A DNA stretch of 64,000 nucleotides from Doryteuthis pealeii (taxonomy: Eukaryota > Mollusca > Cephalopoda > Myopsida > Loliginidae), in contig CM042176.1 in NCBI GenBank assembly GCA_023376005.1, positions 13,043,194-13,107,193 on the forward strand. The letters are read 5' to 3'. A program made the position numbers and the translations under genes. This document shows positions 1 to 13,200 of this stretch, one piece after another. Position 1 is the first letter of the stretch. The number at the start of each line of letters is the position of its first letter. The notes below the pieces were generated by a model. The model was not told where the DNA came from. It ran no database searches and saw nothing but the letters and a program-made list of their open reading frames with translations.

Positions 1-315
1 TTGATAAAAGTTAAAAAGTGTCTTTTCTTACTTGAATGAATGCCATGTCAAGAAGCTGTTCAACCAAAAAGAAACAAGCTGAATGCCAAAAAGAAACTGA
101 TAAAGCATTTACCTTCCCAAAAAGCAAAATTAGAGAACATGCCTTTCTTTTGTTTTTACTTTTTTCTTTATAAAAAAGATTAAAAGCATATAAAGTAGCA
201 AGTTTTTCAAATTAAGTGAAGATTTAAAATTTAAAAGAATTTTATTTTTACACATATAAAAATATGAAAAATAATTTTTTTAAATTCAGAGTTTATATTT
301 ATTCATGAATAATAG

Positions 316-488
316 TATGCCAACATTTAAGTTTGGTTTGTTTTTTAAATAAATATTAAACCATCTTCAGGCCAATGTTGAAATGCTTCATCCAAAAGAT
401 ATTTTAAATTCTTTTGATAAAGCATCATAACATCACCCTGAAGATGGTTTAATAATAATAAAATGAAACACTTAAACATTGGCACACA
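316..488. repeat. Imperfect hairpin repeat
   Basis: The arms TGCCAACATTTAAG and CTTAAACATTGGCA lie at the ends, and AAACCATCTTCAGG pairs with CCTGAAGATGGTTT further in. The element folds back on itself. No TSD is clear. Confidence 0.6.
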
Positions 489-984
489 TAAATATACTCC
501 CTGAATATTTCTTTTTTTTTTTTCATATTTTTATACTTACATGCTGTTGGATTTATTTTTATTTATATATATATATAATTTTAAAAAAAATTACCATTTA
601 CATATTTAAAGAAATTTTGCAATGTTTGCTTAAATTTATTTCATAATAAATCCACCATTGAAAAGTTAACTTTACACCAATCTTTTACAAAAATCAAGGC
701 CAGTTGAAAATGTCTTAGTACACATTGAATAAATCAAATCAATTCAATACATGAAACTAAAAGGTAGCATTATTCATTTCAAACTCAAAATTTATTTTCA
801 CTGTGCACATGGAATTTGAAAGAGAATTTCAACTCAATATTACATTTCAATTTAGCACATTTATAAGCAGTTATCAAAATGAATAGAATTCATTAGTCAA
901 GAAACAAGAATTTATTTAAAAAAATTAACCTTGAAGATGAAATTAAGTTAAAATATTTATACACAATTTCTCTGAATTTTTTAG

Positions 985-1330
985 ATGAGGTGTTATAATT
1001 TGTATTATTCGGACTATTGTCCTCATCTTTATTGTTATCTGTACAATGTTTTGTCCGATGTGCCCTCCAGCCTTCTCCAGGTGTTTCTTGTCAGACCCAG
1101 GAACCTTCTTGTCTTAATCAGGAGCCTTCACAGAACTTTGAACAGAGAACGAGAACAGTCATACATCCATGGATTGAATAAAGGGTTGGGTTTAAAGTTC
1201 CGTGAAAGCTCCCGATTACAAGAAGGTTCCCGAGCCTGACAAGAAATACCCGAAGAAGACCTGAGGGCACATCGGCTGAAACGTACAGATAAAGATGAAG
1301 ATAATAGTTTGAATAATTCAAATATAGACA
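985..1330. mobile_element. Foldback element, family F1 (copy 1)
   Basis: The left arm (about 1003-1140) and right arm (about 1195-1325) are diverged reverse complements. Both contain GATGTGCCCTC, TTTCTTGTCAG and GGAACCTTCTTGT or its complement. The centre is unique. A second copy lies at 58651-58862 and a fragment near 10010-10050. ORFs on both strands here are by-products of the inverted arms. Confidence 0.7.
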
Positions 1331-1490
1331 CAAGATTCAATTCTTTTTTTTTTTAAAAATAGAAATAGCTATAGAAATTTATAGAAAATGCAGCCAAGCA
1401 AAAAATGAAGATGAAATAAAATAGAATAGATAATCAGTCTGCAAAGTGTTTAAAGACAATTTTTATTTGATATAAAAAGGAAATAAAACA

Positions 1491-1550
1491 GGTTAAATCC
1501 TACTTAACGGACATAAATTCCGCCATCGTATGTTACCCCGCCGAAAGAAG

Positions 1551-1587
<37 letters not shown>

Positions 1588-1936
1588 AGGAATTAACCGT
1601 ATTTAATGGAATTTTCAGTGTTGATACATTAATGAATAAAAGATATAATGCATGTTATTTTATTTAAAAACTTTTACATTTTTTCAGGTCAATTAACTTA
1701 GAACCACGTATATTTGAGGTGTAACACATTCACAAACATGTAGTTCAAAGTTAATTCACCTGAAAAAAAAAAGTTTTTAAATAAAATAACTGATGCATTA
1801 TATCTCTTATTCATTAATGTATCAACACTGAAAATTTCATTAAATTCTGTTAACTCCTTGATTTTTAGTATTTTCTTTTCTTTTGGCAGGGTGACATATG
1901 ATGGTGAAATTTATGTCCTTTAAGTAGGATTTAACC
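1491..1936. mobile_element. Foldback MITE, family A, full length
   Basis: The element begins GGTTAAATCCTACTTAA and ends with its reverse complement. The two arms are almost fully complementary over about 200 bp and meet at a short loop near 1695-1735. Flanks are ATAAAACA on the left and ATAAAACT on the right, consistent with an 8-bp target duplication with one mismatch. A poly-A run has expanded in the left arm. Other copies: 6668-6916 and 25531-25818. Confidence 0.8.
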
Positions 1937-2980
1937 ATAAAACTACTAATTGTAATACTAATAAAATTCTTTGTTATTGCTGTATATATCAATTGTTTAG
2001 CCAAATACAAACTAAGATTTCAAATTCTTTAAGCTGCTGGTTCTAGCAATACATTCCATCAATTGAAAGTATTTTATGACAGACCTATTTTAAAATCCAA
2101 GTGCACAGCTTGAGACTGAAGAAATTAATTCATAATTTTCATAACTTTATTTAATTTTATATAAATAATAAAAGGCAGACATCTTTTAAAGACCATGATT
2201 GGTGTATTTAAGATCTGAGGTGTCTGTTAAGACATTATTTAATCCATAACAGCAATTACCAAAAGAGAAATTAAAATGGAAATCATTCTGGCTACTTAGG
2301 AATGAATCAAGTCAACTTTACAAAACATGACATTCATAAAAATCTAATTACTAATAACGTGCATTTAAAAAGAAAACATTTAAATTCCAATATTAACAAA
2401 CAATTTTTAGGTGGACCCAATCTATAAACTCTAGAATTTTTACAAATCGACATTTGTCACCTATCAGCCACTAAGGCAGATCTTGGTATCACACACAAAA
2501 ACTACAGAATGTGACAGTTTCCAACCAGCTCAAGTAGGACCTGGCATATGACCTGACCTGACCTGGCACAAGCTAGGGAAGGACCTGGCACAACATGAGA
2601 CTGTGAATGAAGGGCATTACCCACAAACGTTTTAAAGTAAAATAAACCTCTTCCTTTTAGAAATTTCCTGTATTGAATATTTTTGGAAAAAAAAAAAAAA
2701 GTAATTCAAACGCAACAAAGATAAAATAAGGCATTTTGGAAAAAAAATATCTAAAAGTTTTCAATTTTTTGGGGTTAATAAGCAAAATTTGAAGAGGTTA
2801 GCAGGTGGGAAAAAATGAGAAAACCCAATAGTCCAGAAAAGCATGGCCTCAAAAATTAAAGAATTTAGAAAAAAAAAAAAAAAAAAAAAAAAAAATTTAA
2901 AAAGAAAAAATTATTTAAAAAAAGGAAAAGAAAAAGAAAAAAAGATTATATGTATATATGGTATATAAGAATTAACTCAC

Positions 2981-3604
2981 TGTGTATGAATTGATGCCTT
3001 TCAACTTTACATCATCTTGAGACCATAAACGGGACAAGTCTTTGTTTGTGAGAGGCCCACAAATCCCTGTGCCATTTGCCAGTGTGGTAGACAGGACATT
3101 GTTCACATGGTTTGTTTTAATATTAGCCACCTTGGTTTTGATGATACTAGTTACCTGCGGCGAGTTGCCAGCCAAAGTTGTCTGAGAAACATTTTTCACT
3201 ATGTTCGGTACAACTGTTGGCTTTAATTTGCCGGAGGTTATGGTGTTCACTTTTATATTGTTGCCAGTTAGTCCCAGCTGGCTGAGAATCTGCATCGATT
3301 TGCCTGCGTTAACCTCTGTCAACATGGGACTGTTACGACCAGTGCTACTTGTGGTACTAATGTAGATTTTTTGACCCGCAAATGAAGTGGGGAGGCCACT
3401 TTGTGAACCAACATTTTTGGGAGTGAGGGAGATGATTTTGCTGCCAGGTTGACCAATTCCTGCATTCTGGAGGTAAGAGTTGTTGGTACCAGTGATCTGA
3501 AGCAGCTGGCTACTACCACCAGATGATTTGACCACACGAATTACTGGAGAATTTGTGTTGCTAAGGCTGTGATTGGTTGGTTGCAAGACTACACGTGGTC
3601 GGAT
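2981..3604 (-). CDS. Minus-strand gene, exon 4 (large Ser/Thr/Val/Asn-rich exon)
   Basis: This 624-nt exon has 208 codons, with acceptor TTTACAG (minus strand, 3605-3611) and donor GTGAGT (2975-2980). It encodes IRPRVVLQPTNHS, then a low-charge S/T/N/V/G-rich region with LQITG, KIISLTPK and KIYISTTSS, ending DLSRLWSQDDVKLKGINSYT. The open frame upstream of the acceptor (to 3832) is intronic: it is pyrimidine-rich and Phe/Ser-biased. The final charged segment may lead into a folded domain encoded outside the window. Confidence 0.82.
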
Positions 3605-6149
3605 CTGTAAAGAGAAGAGAGAAAACAGGGAAAAAAAAGTGAGGGAAGGAGAAAAAGAAAAGAAAAAAGAGTGAGCATGTGAATTAGATGTTAGAATACA
3701 AATAAAATGTTTATACATGATTAACTTGCCTATCATATTCCACTTAAATTCTAAATTTGTTATCTTTGTATATAATATATATATTATACCAGGTTTGCAC
3801 GAAAATAAGATGGGGCTTATATTAATTTTCACTCTGGGATATAATACTAGAGCTTATTTTCGGGGATATTTTATTCTTCATATGTCAAAAAACGACATTA
3901 CGATGTAGAAAATTACAAAATTTCTAAATAAACAGAAATTACGAAAAACGATCTACATTTATTACCATTAACATGTTATTTTATTCAAAAACTCGTTAAC
4001 AACAATTCATTAAAAAATAATCATATCATTCTCTGGATTGTTATAGTTCTTCAAATCACTGGATTCCAAAATTCTGCTGCTCTCAACTAGGGCTTATATT
4101 AAAATCATCATAAAAAATCACACTAGGTCTTATTTTCGGGGAAACACGGTATTATGTTAGTCTCTGGAGTTAAAATTGTTAAAACTTCTTTATACTCAAA
4201 TTTTTATTAAAATTAGTTGCAAGAAATTTGATACTTCTACTACAAACAATTTTCTACATAAAAATAGATTGTGTTCTTCACAAATATTGTTAATAAAGTT
4301 AGGAGAAATGCAGCAAAAATGTACACCAACATTTGTTTTTGAAAAAAAAAAAGAAAGAAAGTGCCCTTTGACTAATAAATTTTGCTAAATTGTCAGCACA
4401 CATAATCCTATATTTCTTGTCTTCTAAAATTCTGCCTCTTTTTCACGTTCAGAGTTGCTGAGTCTTGGAATAAATTGCCCGCATACGTTGTTGAGTACCG
4501 AAACACTACAGCTTTCAAAGCCCAATGCTTCCTGTAATCCGACAACACTATATCTGATATACCCCCATCCATACACATAGCTATAGCATAATCTTTACAG
4601 ATCACTGCTGTCCCTCACAATCCTATAAACCCACCAGAACCTTTCTTCTCATGAGCCCTCAAATAATTCATCAAACCCGCTGCAGATCCACAAAGTTTGA
4701 TGAAAATATGACATAGGAAGGATGTACTTTACATTGTATCAGATGATAAAATTTGATGCTTATGCACCACAATATGTCTCTTAAGACCAGAAGCTGACTT
4801 ACAGACTTTGTTACAGATTGCACATACGCACATATGACTACACTATTCTATGTACTATATATGAGCCTTTGATGAGTTGTGGTGTACGCAATAATTTCAT
4901 TATTATCATTATTTAATGTTGTACTGCATGATGTAACTAACAATATTGCACAACACTTAATAATACATTTATTTACTTATACTCAATTAATTCATTCCTC
5001 TAACAATATCCTATCCAAAACTATCAAGTAAAATTACCCAAGAATACAAAAAATCTTTTTCAAGAGTAGGTGTAAAAATCTGGAACATTTCAATACAAGA
5101 AAATTGCAAAAATAAAACAATCATTTAATAAAAATACTTCTGGATACAAACCAGTACCCTGAAATAACTTTAATAAAATGCTGAGAAAAAATAAAAAAAA
5201 TAAAACCTACAACTCCTTGTCTGCCTTGATTAGTCTTTACAACCTGAAATACCATCTATAAAAAAAATGGGGGGAAAAAAAAAGAAAAGAGAAATTAAAA
5301 TTAAAAAATAAATACTGATTTCCACAGAGATTAAAAAGAAGAGAGAGGGAAAAAAATAGATAAATAAAATAAAATAAATAAATGAACAATCAAATAAAGA
5401 TTTCTGCCGAGATTTTCTCAAGTTAGATGAACTTTAAAAAGAAAACAACTGTATTACCTGGTTTGATGTAATAACCTTTGGTTGCTGCTGATGTACTGTA
5501 ACAGATGGTTGGGTGACGACTGTTGGGTTGTATACATTGTTTGGGGTAACACTAATGAATCCATTTGCAGGGGTTGATGATGTTATAGGGGTCTAGAAAT
5601 GAAAAAAGTTAAAAGAAAGGTGTAATAGGCTCACAGATGACAAAGCAAATCATTTTATTAAAGTTTTTACAGTAAATATTCTAAGGTTCTGATAATATTG
5701 CTGTTGATGGTGATTGGTAATTCAATAATATCTAAATTTCTAAAGTGTGGAATTATTTGACATTTGTGTGACTGACAAGTTAAGAGTCACAGGACATTTA
5801 CCTCTACACAAACATCCAGTTTCAAATTTCTTGTACCAATTGGTTTGGTTGGATTTTTTTTATATGGCACATCAACCTCAGTGGGTCATTTAATGCCGAT
5901 AAAGTTTTGAAATAAAGTCATTCTTAACGGATACACAATTTTTTGTTTTATAAACACATTTTTTCTATTTAACCCATAGATGGAACCTTGACAGGTACTA
6001 CCAGTCAGGGTCTGAGTGCAATGGTGATGAAGGGGTGCTCAACATTCCCTGACCGCCAGAACTGGAACCTCACCATCAGATAGAGTTTAATGTCATTCCC
6101 AGGACATGAAGAACCTCAGTCACTGCCTTCTAGCACCCATATGATAAAA

Positions 6150-6209
<60 letters not shown>

Positions 6210-9200
6210 GGTTGTGAGTCTGTGAATGTATCATTTGAAAAGAAAGAATCATCTGATTCATCAAAACTAGCCAAATCTCCAATCCCTGATTCACTCAACG
6301 CTGCTGACAAAAGATCCTGAGGCATCTGAAATTACAAAAAAGAAAAACGTCAAATCTAACAAAATCTCAAAACAATTTTAATCATAATTAAGTAAAGTAG
6401 TTGGGATGGCCTAAAGTCAGTATCAGACAGACAGTGAGGGAGTCTATCTCCTTTTCACTAGCACTAGACCAAGCAGATTGTTTTTTTAGCATATGAGGCG
6501 GTGCACCACACCTACCATCAGCCCCTCACAATTCCTGTGCTACTCATATGCTGAGATGGCGAGGGCCGGTATCGAACCAGGAACATTGAGGTTCCCAGCC
6601 GAACACTCTACCGACTGAGCTAAACATTTTAATCATAATACAACATATCAAATTTTATTAATTTGTCTAAATATTAGTTGAATCTTTGAGGCATAACACA
6701 GATTCTCAAATATATGCGGTTCAAAGTTAACTGACCTTAAAAAATGTAAAAGTTTTTAAATAAAATAACTGGTGCATTATATCTTTTATTCATTAATATA
6801 TCAACACTGAAAATTTCATTAAATTCGGTTAATTCCTTGATTTTGGTATATTTTTTTCTTCGTTCGGTGGGGTAACATACGATGGTGGAATTTAGGTCCA
6901 TTAAGTTCGATTTAACCAAATAGGTTTTATAAGATGGAGTTGCTTACTAATCACAGCTGAAGAGCATTTAACTGATTGATTTTAATGCCATGTCTTGACT
7001 GAAATGTGATAATTTTAAAAGAAATGTATTCCTTTTGTAATCATAGCCAAAAATAATTAATACTAAAATGGCTGAAAATGTTACAATCTTTAAAACTTGG
7101 ACATTTGCAATTCTTTGATTTCTTTAGATTTGTTAATGTCCTTGGTATGACACTTAAAGTACATCTGAGTGGACCTGGGGGTAATGGCAATAAAGGGATG
7201 CTCCACAGAACTTGAGCCTCACTATCAAATTGTTATACATAAGACACCCCATAGATGGAATTGATAGATTGATTTTAATGACATGTCAATTTGTCAGGGT
7301 TATTTTATGCCTAAAGGATAAGGAACTGCACACATTGTTTATATTTACATTTTTGCACAGTTATATTCTTATCTAATACAAATAATCTGCAAATAGATTA
7401 ATTTGATTTGACCTATACATGGGACTTTAACAGGTATTACCTACATTTGATTTTATTGCTATATTATGTTTGAATCATTCAGAGAGAAGAAAAAAAACAA
7501 AACAAAAAACAAGGTAATTTCAATACATATATATATCTTATTAAAGCGATTTATTATCATTACCCACCACCCGAAAATTTACCTTTCACCTTTGAGGTTG
7601 GATATTATACTGTTTACAGATCTAAATCTTCGAGTGCACTTTGATAATAGAGTAATTTGAGCTGCTGTATATGACTCACAAAATGAATTGTATAAACTAT
7701 TTAGTATAATAATAAATAATAATAAACAAAGTAATAATTACAAAGCCAATATCATAAGGTACAACAAATTAGTATTTGTGTGTAACAAGAGGATTTACAA
7801 GTAATAGTTGCATGAAACGGACATAATACTTCATCCTTATTTACTAAACTACTTCCTCCATCTGTAGGAAATGGAATCAACATCTTCAAATCCTATTTGC
7901 ATTTCACTTCATGCCAATACCCATGGGAAAAACATGATCCCCGCTCTTCTCCAAACTATGTGTAAATAGTAGGGCAGACAGGGTTCTTTGGCCTCAGTAA
8001 ACAAACAGTCCACAAGCAAACCAGCTGTACTCTGCTTAAAAAAAATGATGGATGGGGTGAGTAAATACATAATTCCCCCATCTGTTAGTTGAGTGGGATA
8101 AATCAGGAGAGTATCTTAGATGGTGGGTTGATGGATTTTAATGGCATATCAACCTGTCTAGGGTTATGCCTAGAGGTTAGGGAATAATATATGTTGTACA
8201 TCTATTTACAGTTTTAAAGATATTATTAGCATTGTCAGAGTATTGATCAGATTTATATTTATATTATTTGGTATGATTTTGTTTTACTCAAAAAGGACAG
8301 AATGTTATCTACAGAGATGCTGATAGGTACGTGTCCTGCATCTCTGATGCACAAAAAAATCTAAAAGTATGCAGTAAAATCATATCCACGCATCCCAGTG
8401 TTTTCCTTTTTTCTTCTGCCACCATTTCAAGCTAACTGTAAATACATTTCAATAGTTTCTTAGAAATGAATTACACAGGATAGGTTACCTACAATCTATT
8501 AAGAAATTTTAGTTGGGACCCAGAAATTTTCCTGGGGACTCATTCAAAGTAAATATGTGCGTCGCAGGATGCACTAAATTTAAAAGCTATCAGCATCACT
8601 GCATCTATGTTGACATTTTCAAAGAGATCTTCTATATTATTTACATTAAAAAAGCATTTTCTGATGAGAGCAAAAGGTCTACATTCAATGAGGAAGTGTT
8701 TGACATGTTTTACACTAGGGTGATTGTTCTTATTTGAGAATAAAATAAAGCACAAGTCTTGTATGACCAATGCGTAACCAGGATATAACTAGCTCCTTTC
8801 TGGATTTTCTAAAGGCTGCTCTCCAGTTTCCCAAAGTGGATTTGATTAAGAAGAGTTTATTGTGGATGTTTTTATTCCAGCATTGTTGCTATTAATAGTA
8901 TCTTAGAGGCTGGTGAGTCTTTGACACTAAGGAAGCATTGTAAATACACATTAGATTTAATATTTGTTATAGGCCTGGTTCCGGGAGTGGGGGGCCTTCC
9001 TCTTTGTCTAAAAAGGGTAAGAGCTGGGTTTATTGCCTGGCGCCAGAGGCACTCTTGAAAGGGAATGCCAACGGAACTTAAGCATTTAAAAAAAAAAAAA
9101 AAAAAAAAAACAGCTACGCAGGAGGTTTGCTTCCTGCATGGCGCCCACATTAAACAACCTTGTGTCACACCTTGGTTCCCATGGGGAAGCAACTAAATAA

Positions 9201-10190
9201 CCATATATACTCCTTATGAGAAGTGGGCTGTTCAAGGGCACCACTCAAATTTGTAGAAGGTTTATAAATACCCAAGTCCAAAGGTTTAGTTAATTTATCT
9301 ATACTACTATGAAAAAAAAAAAAATTTTTTTTTGTTTTTGCGATTGCTTTCTAAAATTGCAAGTGCCCAAATTGGTCTTAGTTGTTGGGTTTTTATGGTA
9401 TGTCAACCTCTCTAGGGTTATTCAATGCTGAAACAGGAAAAACACTGACACAGGGATATGATTTTACTATGTCTTTTTTAGATTTGTGTGTGTCAGGGAC
9501 ACAGTACCTATCAGCATCTCTGTATATGTAATTATAAAATCTATATAACAGTGAAACTGGAAATATTTTAAAGATTATTTTATGAAATTAAAGTCATCAA
9601 CGCACAGATTTTAATCAACACTACTACAACCCTCTAAAAAGTTTTAAAAGATATCCTAGTTTCCAATATCTAATGATATCAACTTTGTAACTAGATAATC
9701 TATTTTTCTCAAGTTTGGGTGCGTTGTGAACATTGTGTTTCAATTGATTTGACAGAATTATTCATATTGACATATTGTGAGATTCTTTTAAGATAAAAAA
9801 AGAAGCTTTTAAGTAATTTAGCAAGCTGCTACAAATACATTTACAAAAAATCTATAAAAAACAACTTTGTAAATAATTTTGATATTTTAAACTGATGCCC
9901 AATGTTTAGGACTGTGTAACTGTCGGGCTTGTTTAGGTGTCTCTTAATTACCTTAAAATGATGACTTTATTTAAGGTAATTAAGAAACACAAGGCCTTAA
10001 TGTTGTGTTTATATAGACCACAATAAAGATGAGGACAACAATCTGAAATATCAAATTTATTCATCAAGTATGTGTGTGTGTGGTATAAAAACACACAATA
10101 CTGTTAAAAATAAAAATAAAATATTGTTCAATATTAGCTATGAAAATGATATAAAATATTTTCATTTTAACTGTATTGTGTTTTCATACC

Positions 10191-10246
<56 letters not shown>

Positions 10247-13200
10247 AAAAGTCCAGAGAAGAAATCTTCCTTATGACCTGAGTTTTATTTAAAAAAACCT
10301 GTCGCAGTTTGAGAGCTCAATGTGTGCTCTTAATGTTAGAGTCGCAGAGCAAATATATAAGTAAAGAAATAACAAAAAACTTAGAGATTTAGCTTCATAG
10401 TCTATTTCAGGGAGCTTAGACAAAGTGTCTAAGCTCCCTGAAATAGACTATGAAGCTAAATCTCTAAGTCTTTTGTTATTTCTATACACACACAAATAAA
10501 AAGGTACATGGTGTACTGGTTAAAGTTGTAGAAAATGGACTTGCCGACCCAAGTTCAAAATAGCCCTGTATTATATACACTAGTTACAACCAATTTTCCC
10601 TGTGAAATTAAACCCCCCCCCCCATAATTAACACAATGAAACTAGCATAAATGTTAATATTATCTGGAAATTTTTTGTCCATTCGAAAGAAGAAACATTA
10701 AGAAAACTCCTCATGATCCTAAATTTTTTTCAGCTTATGGAAATAATAAAAATTATGAACGAAAAACAATCTTTACATTTTTGCACCGTTAAATCAATTG
10801 AAATTTAACGTAGCCAAAAACAAGTTATGACTACCAGCTTAAAAAAAATTCTATGAAAAATCAATTAATGTTCCGAATTTCACAAAAACTTTCATAATTA
10901 CTTACCTTTGGATGAAAATGTCTGAAATAGTTTTTTCCTAAAATATATTAGGGGAAATATTTTTTAACGAGGTCTACCCCCCACTATTTTATTTTATGAA
11001 AAAAATATATGAACCGACAAAAAACGATTTTTACTTTTTTTTCTAGAAAGATAAGAGTCTGAATAATTATATCAGAATATTTCTATAAGTGTTGATGCGA
11101 GAGCTTTTTAATAAAAGAACCATGAATACAGAATTCTGCTAAAAAAATATCAATAAACAAATTAACCCTGTGGTAAAAAAAAAAAAAAAAAATCGAACTG
11201 TTTTACTAATTTTTCAAGATAATGGTGAATAATTTTTCCCCAATCGGATAATTTGATCTTTGAATTAACTGTTTTTCTTTGTAACAACTCTTCATGTTCG
11301 TTATTTCTTTTTTGCGAGATTAAAAAAAAAAAAAAAAAAAAAAAAAGTTTTAAAATATTTACGTTTCTTCTTTCAATATTGCCTAAACTGATCACGTGAC
11401 CTATTTTGGTGGTACCTAGTATACAAACATTATGAAATAAAATATAATGAATGTACTGTAATGTTTTAATGTTTGCCTTTTATAAATAATATTTCCCTTT
11501 GACATAATTAAATTTGAAACTTAAATGTTTATAGTGAACTTAGCATAAGTGTATACTTCGTACGACAAATTATAGCGCTGAAAAAAGAAAGAAAAAAGAA
11601 AGAAAAAAGAAAAGAAAACACCGACCGACAGATATAGCCTAACTCCAAAATATAAAGCTTCTAACCACATAATTATCAAGAATAGTTATCTTCAGAAACT
11701 ATATAAAAGGGAGAAGCAGACTCTTTCGAGGGGAGGGGGATTCCTTAATTATTTAAGTTATACTATATCAAAATCACTATTCAATCTTAATTATCATTTT
11801 ATCTATTGATGATGTATATTAAAGTCTAGCTGAGTTAGATTTGCCTCAGTGCGTTTAAAATCCTCCAATGTATATCTCTAAGAAATAAAGGTTTACGTAG
11901 TATATAGTGTAGATAATTTGCATACTTATTATTATTTATTAACTAAATCGGGTTTAATAAATAATTACTGGGTGTTATTGATTTCTAATAATTTTATTTT
12001 CAAACGTATTAAAAGCAGTCCAATATATAATTCCATATAGAAATCGATTAAATTAAAATCTTTTTATATGCATTATTTAATTTCGTTAGTTTTCTTATCT
12101 AATAGTTTATTTTTTAATTAAAACTTAATATCATAGCGTAATGGTTAGTAAGCTAATCCCGCAGATCCATTACTAGTTCGATCGTAGCTCGATGCCTTAT
12201 ACTTGCGACCTTGAGTCATATCCTAACCGTGGTGAACGGGTTGGGTAAATACCTACATTAAAAGTTAAATACTAGTATGTACATAAAAATATTTTTGTCT
12301 AAATTGTCATTTTAAGCTTCTAACGAACGAACCCAGTCAAGCAGAAAAAAAAACTATCAATGGGAAGAGATTTTTTTATGCTGTTTGCTATTAGCTACCT
12401 GTAGCTAACAAAAAATAACAAAAAAAAATCCCACCTGGGTAACTACAGTTCGCAACTGACAATGGGAGAGAATAGGGAGGTGGGGGGGAAAGAATGAACA
12501 AGTGTCTGGAACCAAATCCCCCCAGAAAAAACAAAACAAAACAAAACAAAAAAACAAATAAAATAAAAATTCGGTCACCAAGAAATAATCCCTCCCTTCA
12601 CCCACGTGGCCTTGTGCTCCGGTCAGCCATGGTTAGGATTGTGATAAAACATGTAGGGTAAGTTCAAGTTCATAGCCATAAAAAAAGAGTGCTGAAAGGA
12701 GACAGTAATTTAAGCCCCCCCCCCGCCCCGAAGATGTACATGACCCTAAATTTGTATTTGGGAAAGCAGGGTCACATACACTGACGCAGTAAAATGACAT
12801 CCCCTACCCACAACCACATGGAACACGTGGAGATTTTAAAAACCCTATAAATACGAATACACTCACAGTAAAATGACATCCCCTACCCACATATATTATT
12901 TTTTTTAAATCTCCACGTGGAGATTTAAAAAAAAAAAACAAAGCTATATGAATTTTCATTCAAAGTTTTTTTTTTCTTAGAAAAATTTTTTAATGATTGT
13001 ATGCATAGTTTTTGCAAATTGTTTAATGTGAAAAAAGTTTGAGAGGTTTTACACCAAATTATGCATGGAAAAAAGAAAAAGAAAAGAATTCACGTAAATG
13101 AATATATGATACAAAATGTTTTTTTCTCTCCAGATCTCCTGGAATAAATTCATGTTAAAAGCAGTTACATTGTAATTTCAACCAATTTTAAAATTTATTT

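Larger units (their letters stand above)
1..2980. other. Intron of the minus-strand gene with foldback repeats, no further exon seen
   Basis: This AT-rich stretch follows the donor of exon 4. I looked for a phase-0 exon on the minus strand and saw none. It contains a hairpin (316-488), foldback elements at 985-1330 and 1491-1936, a short repeat of an ACCTGGCA-type unit near 2538-2595, and poly-A tracts. Confidence 0.5.

Noticed and set aside
3605..3832. N-terminal extension of minus-gene exon 4
   Set aside because: A good acceptor ends at 3605, phase matches exon 3, and the extension is pyrimidine-tract-like.
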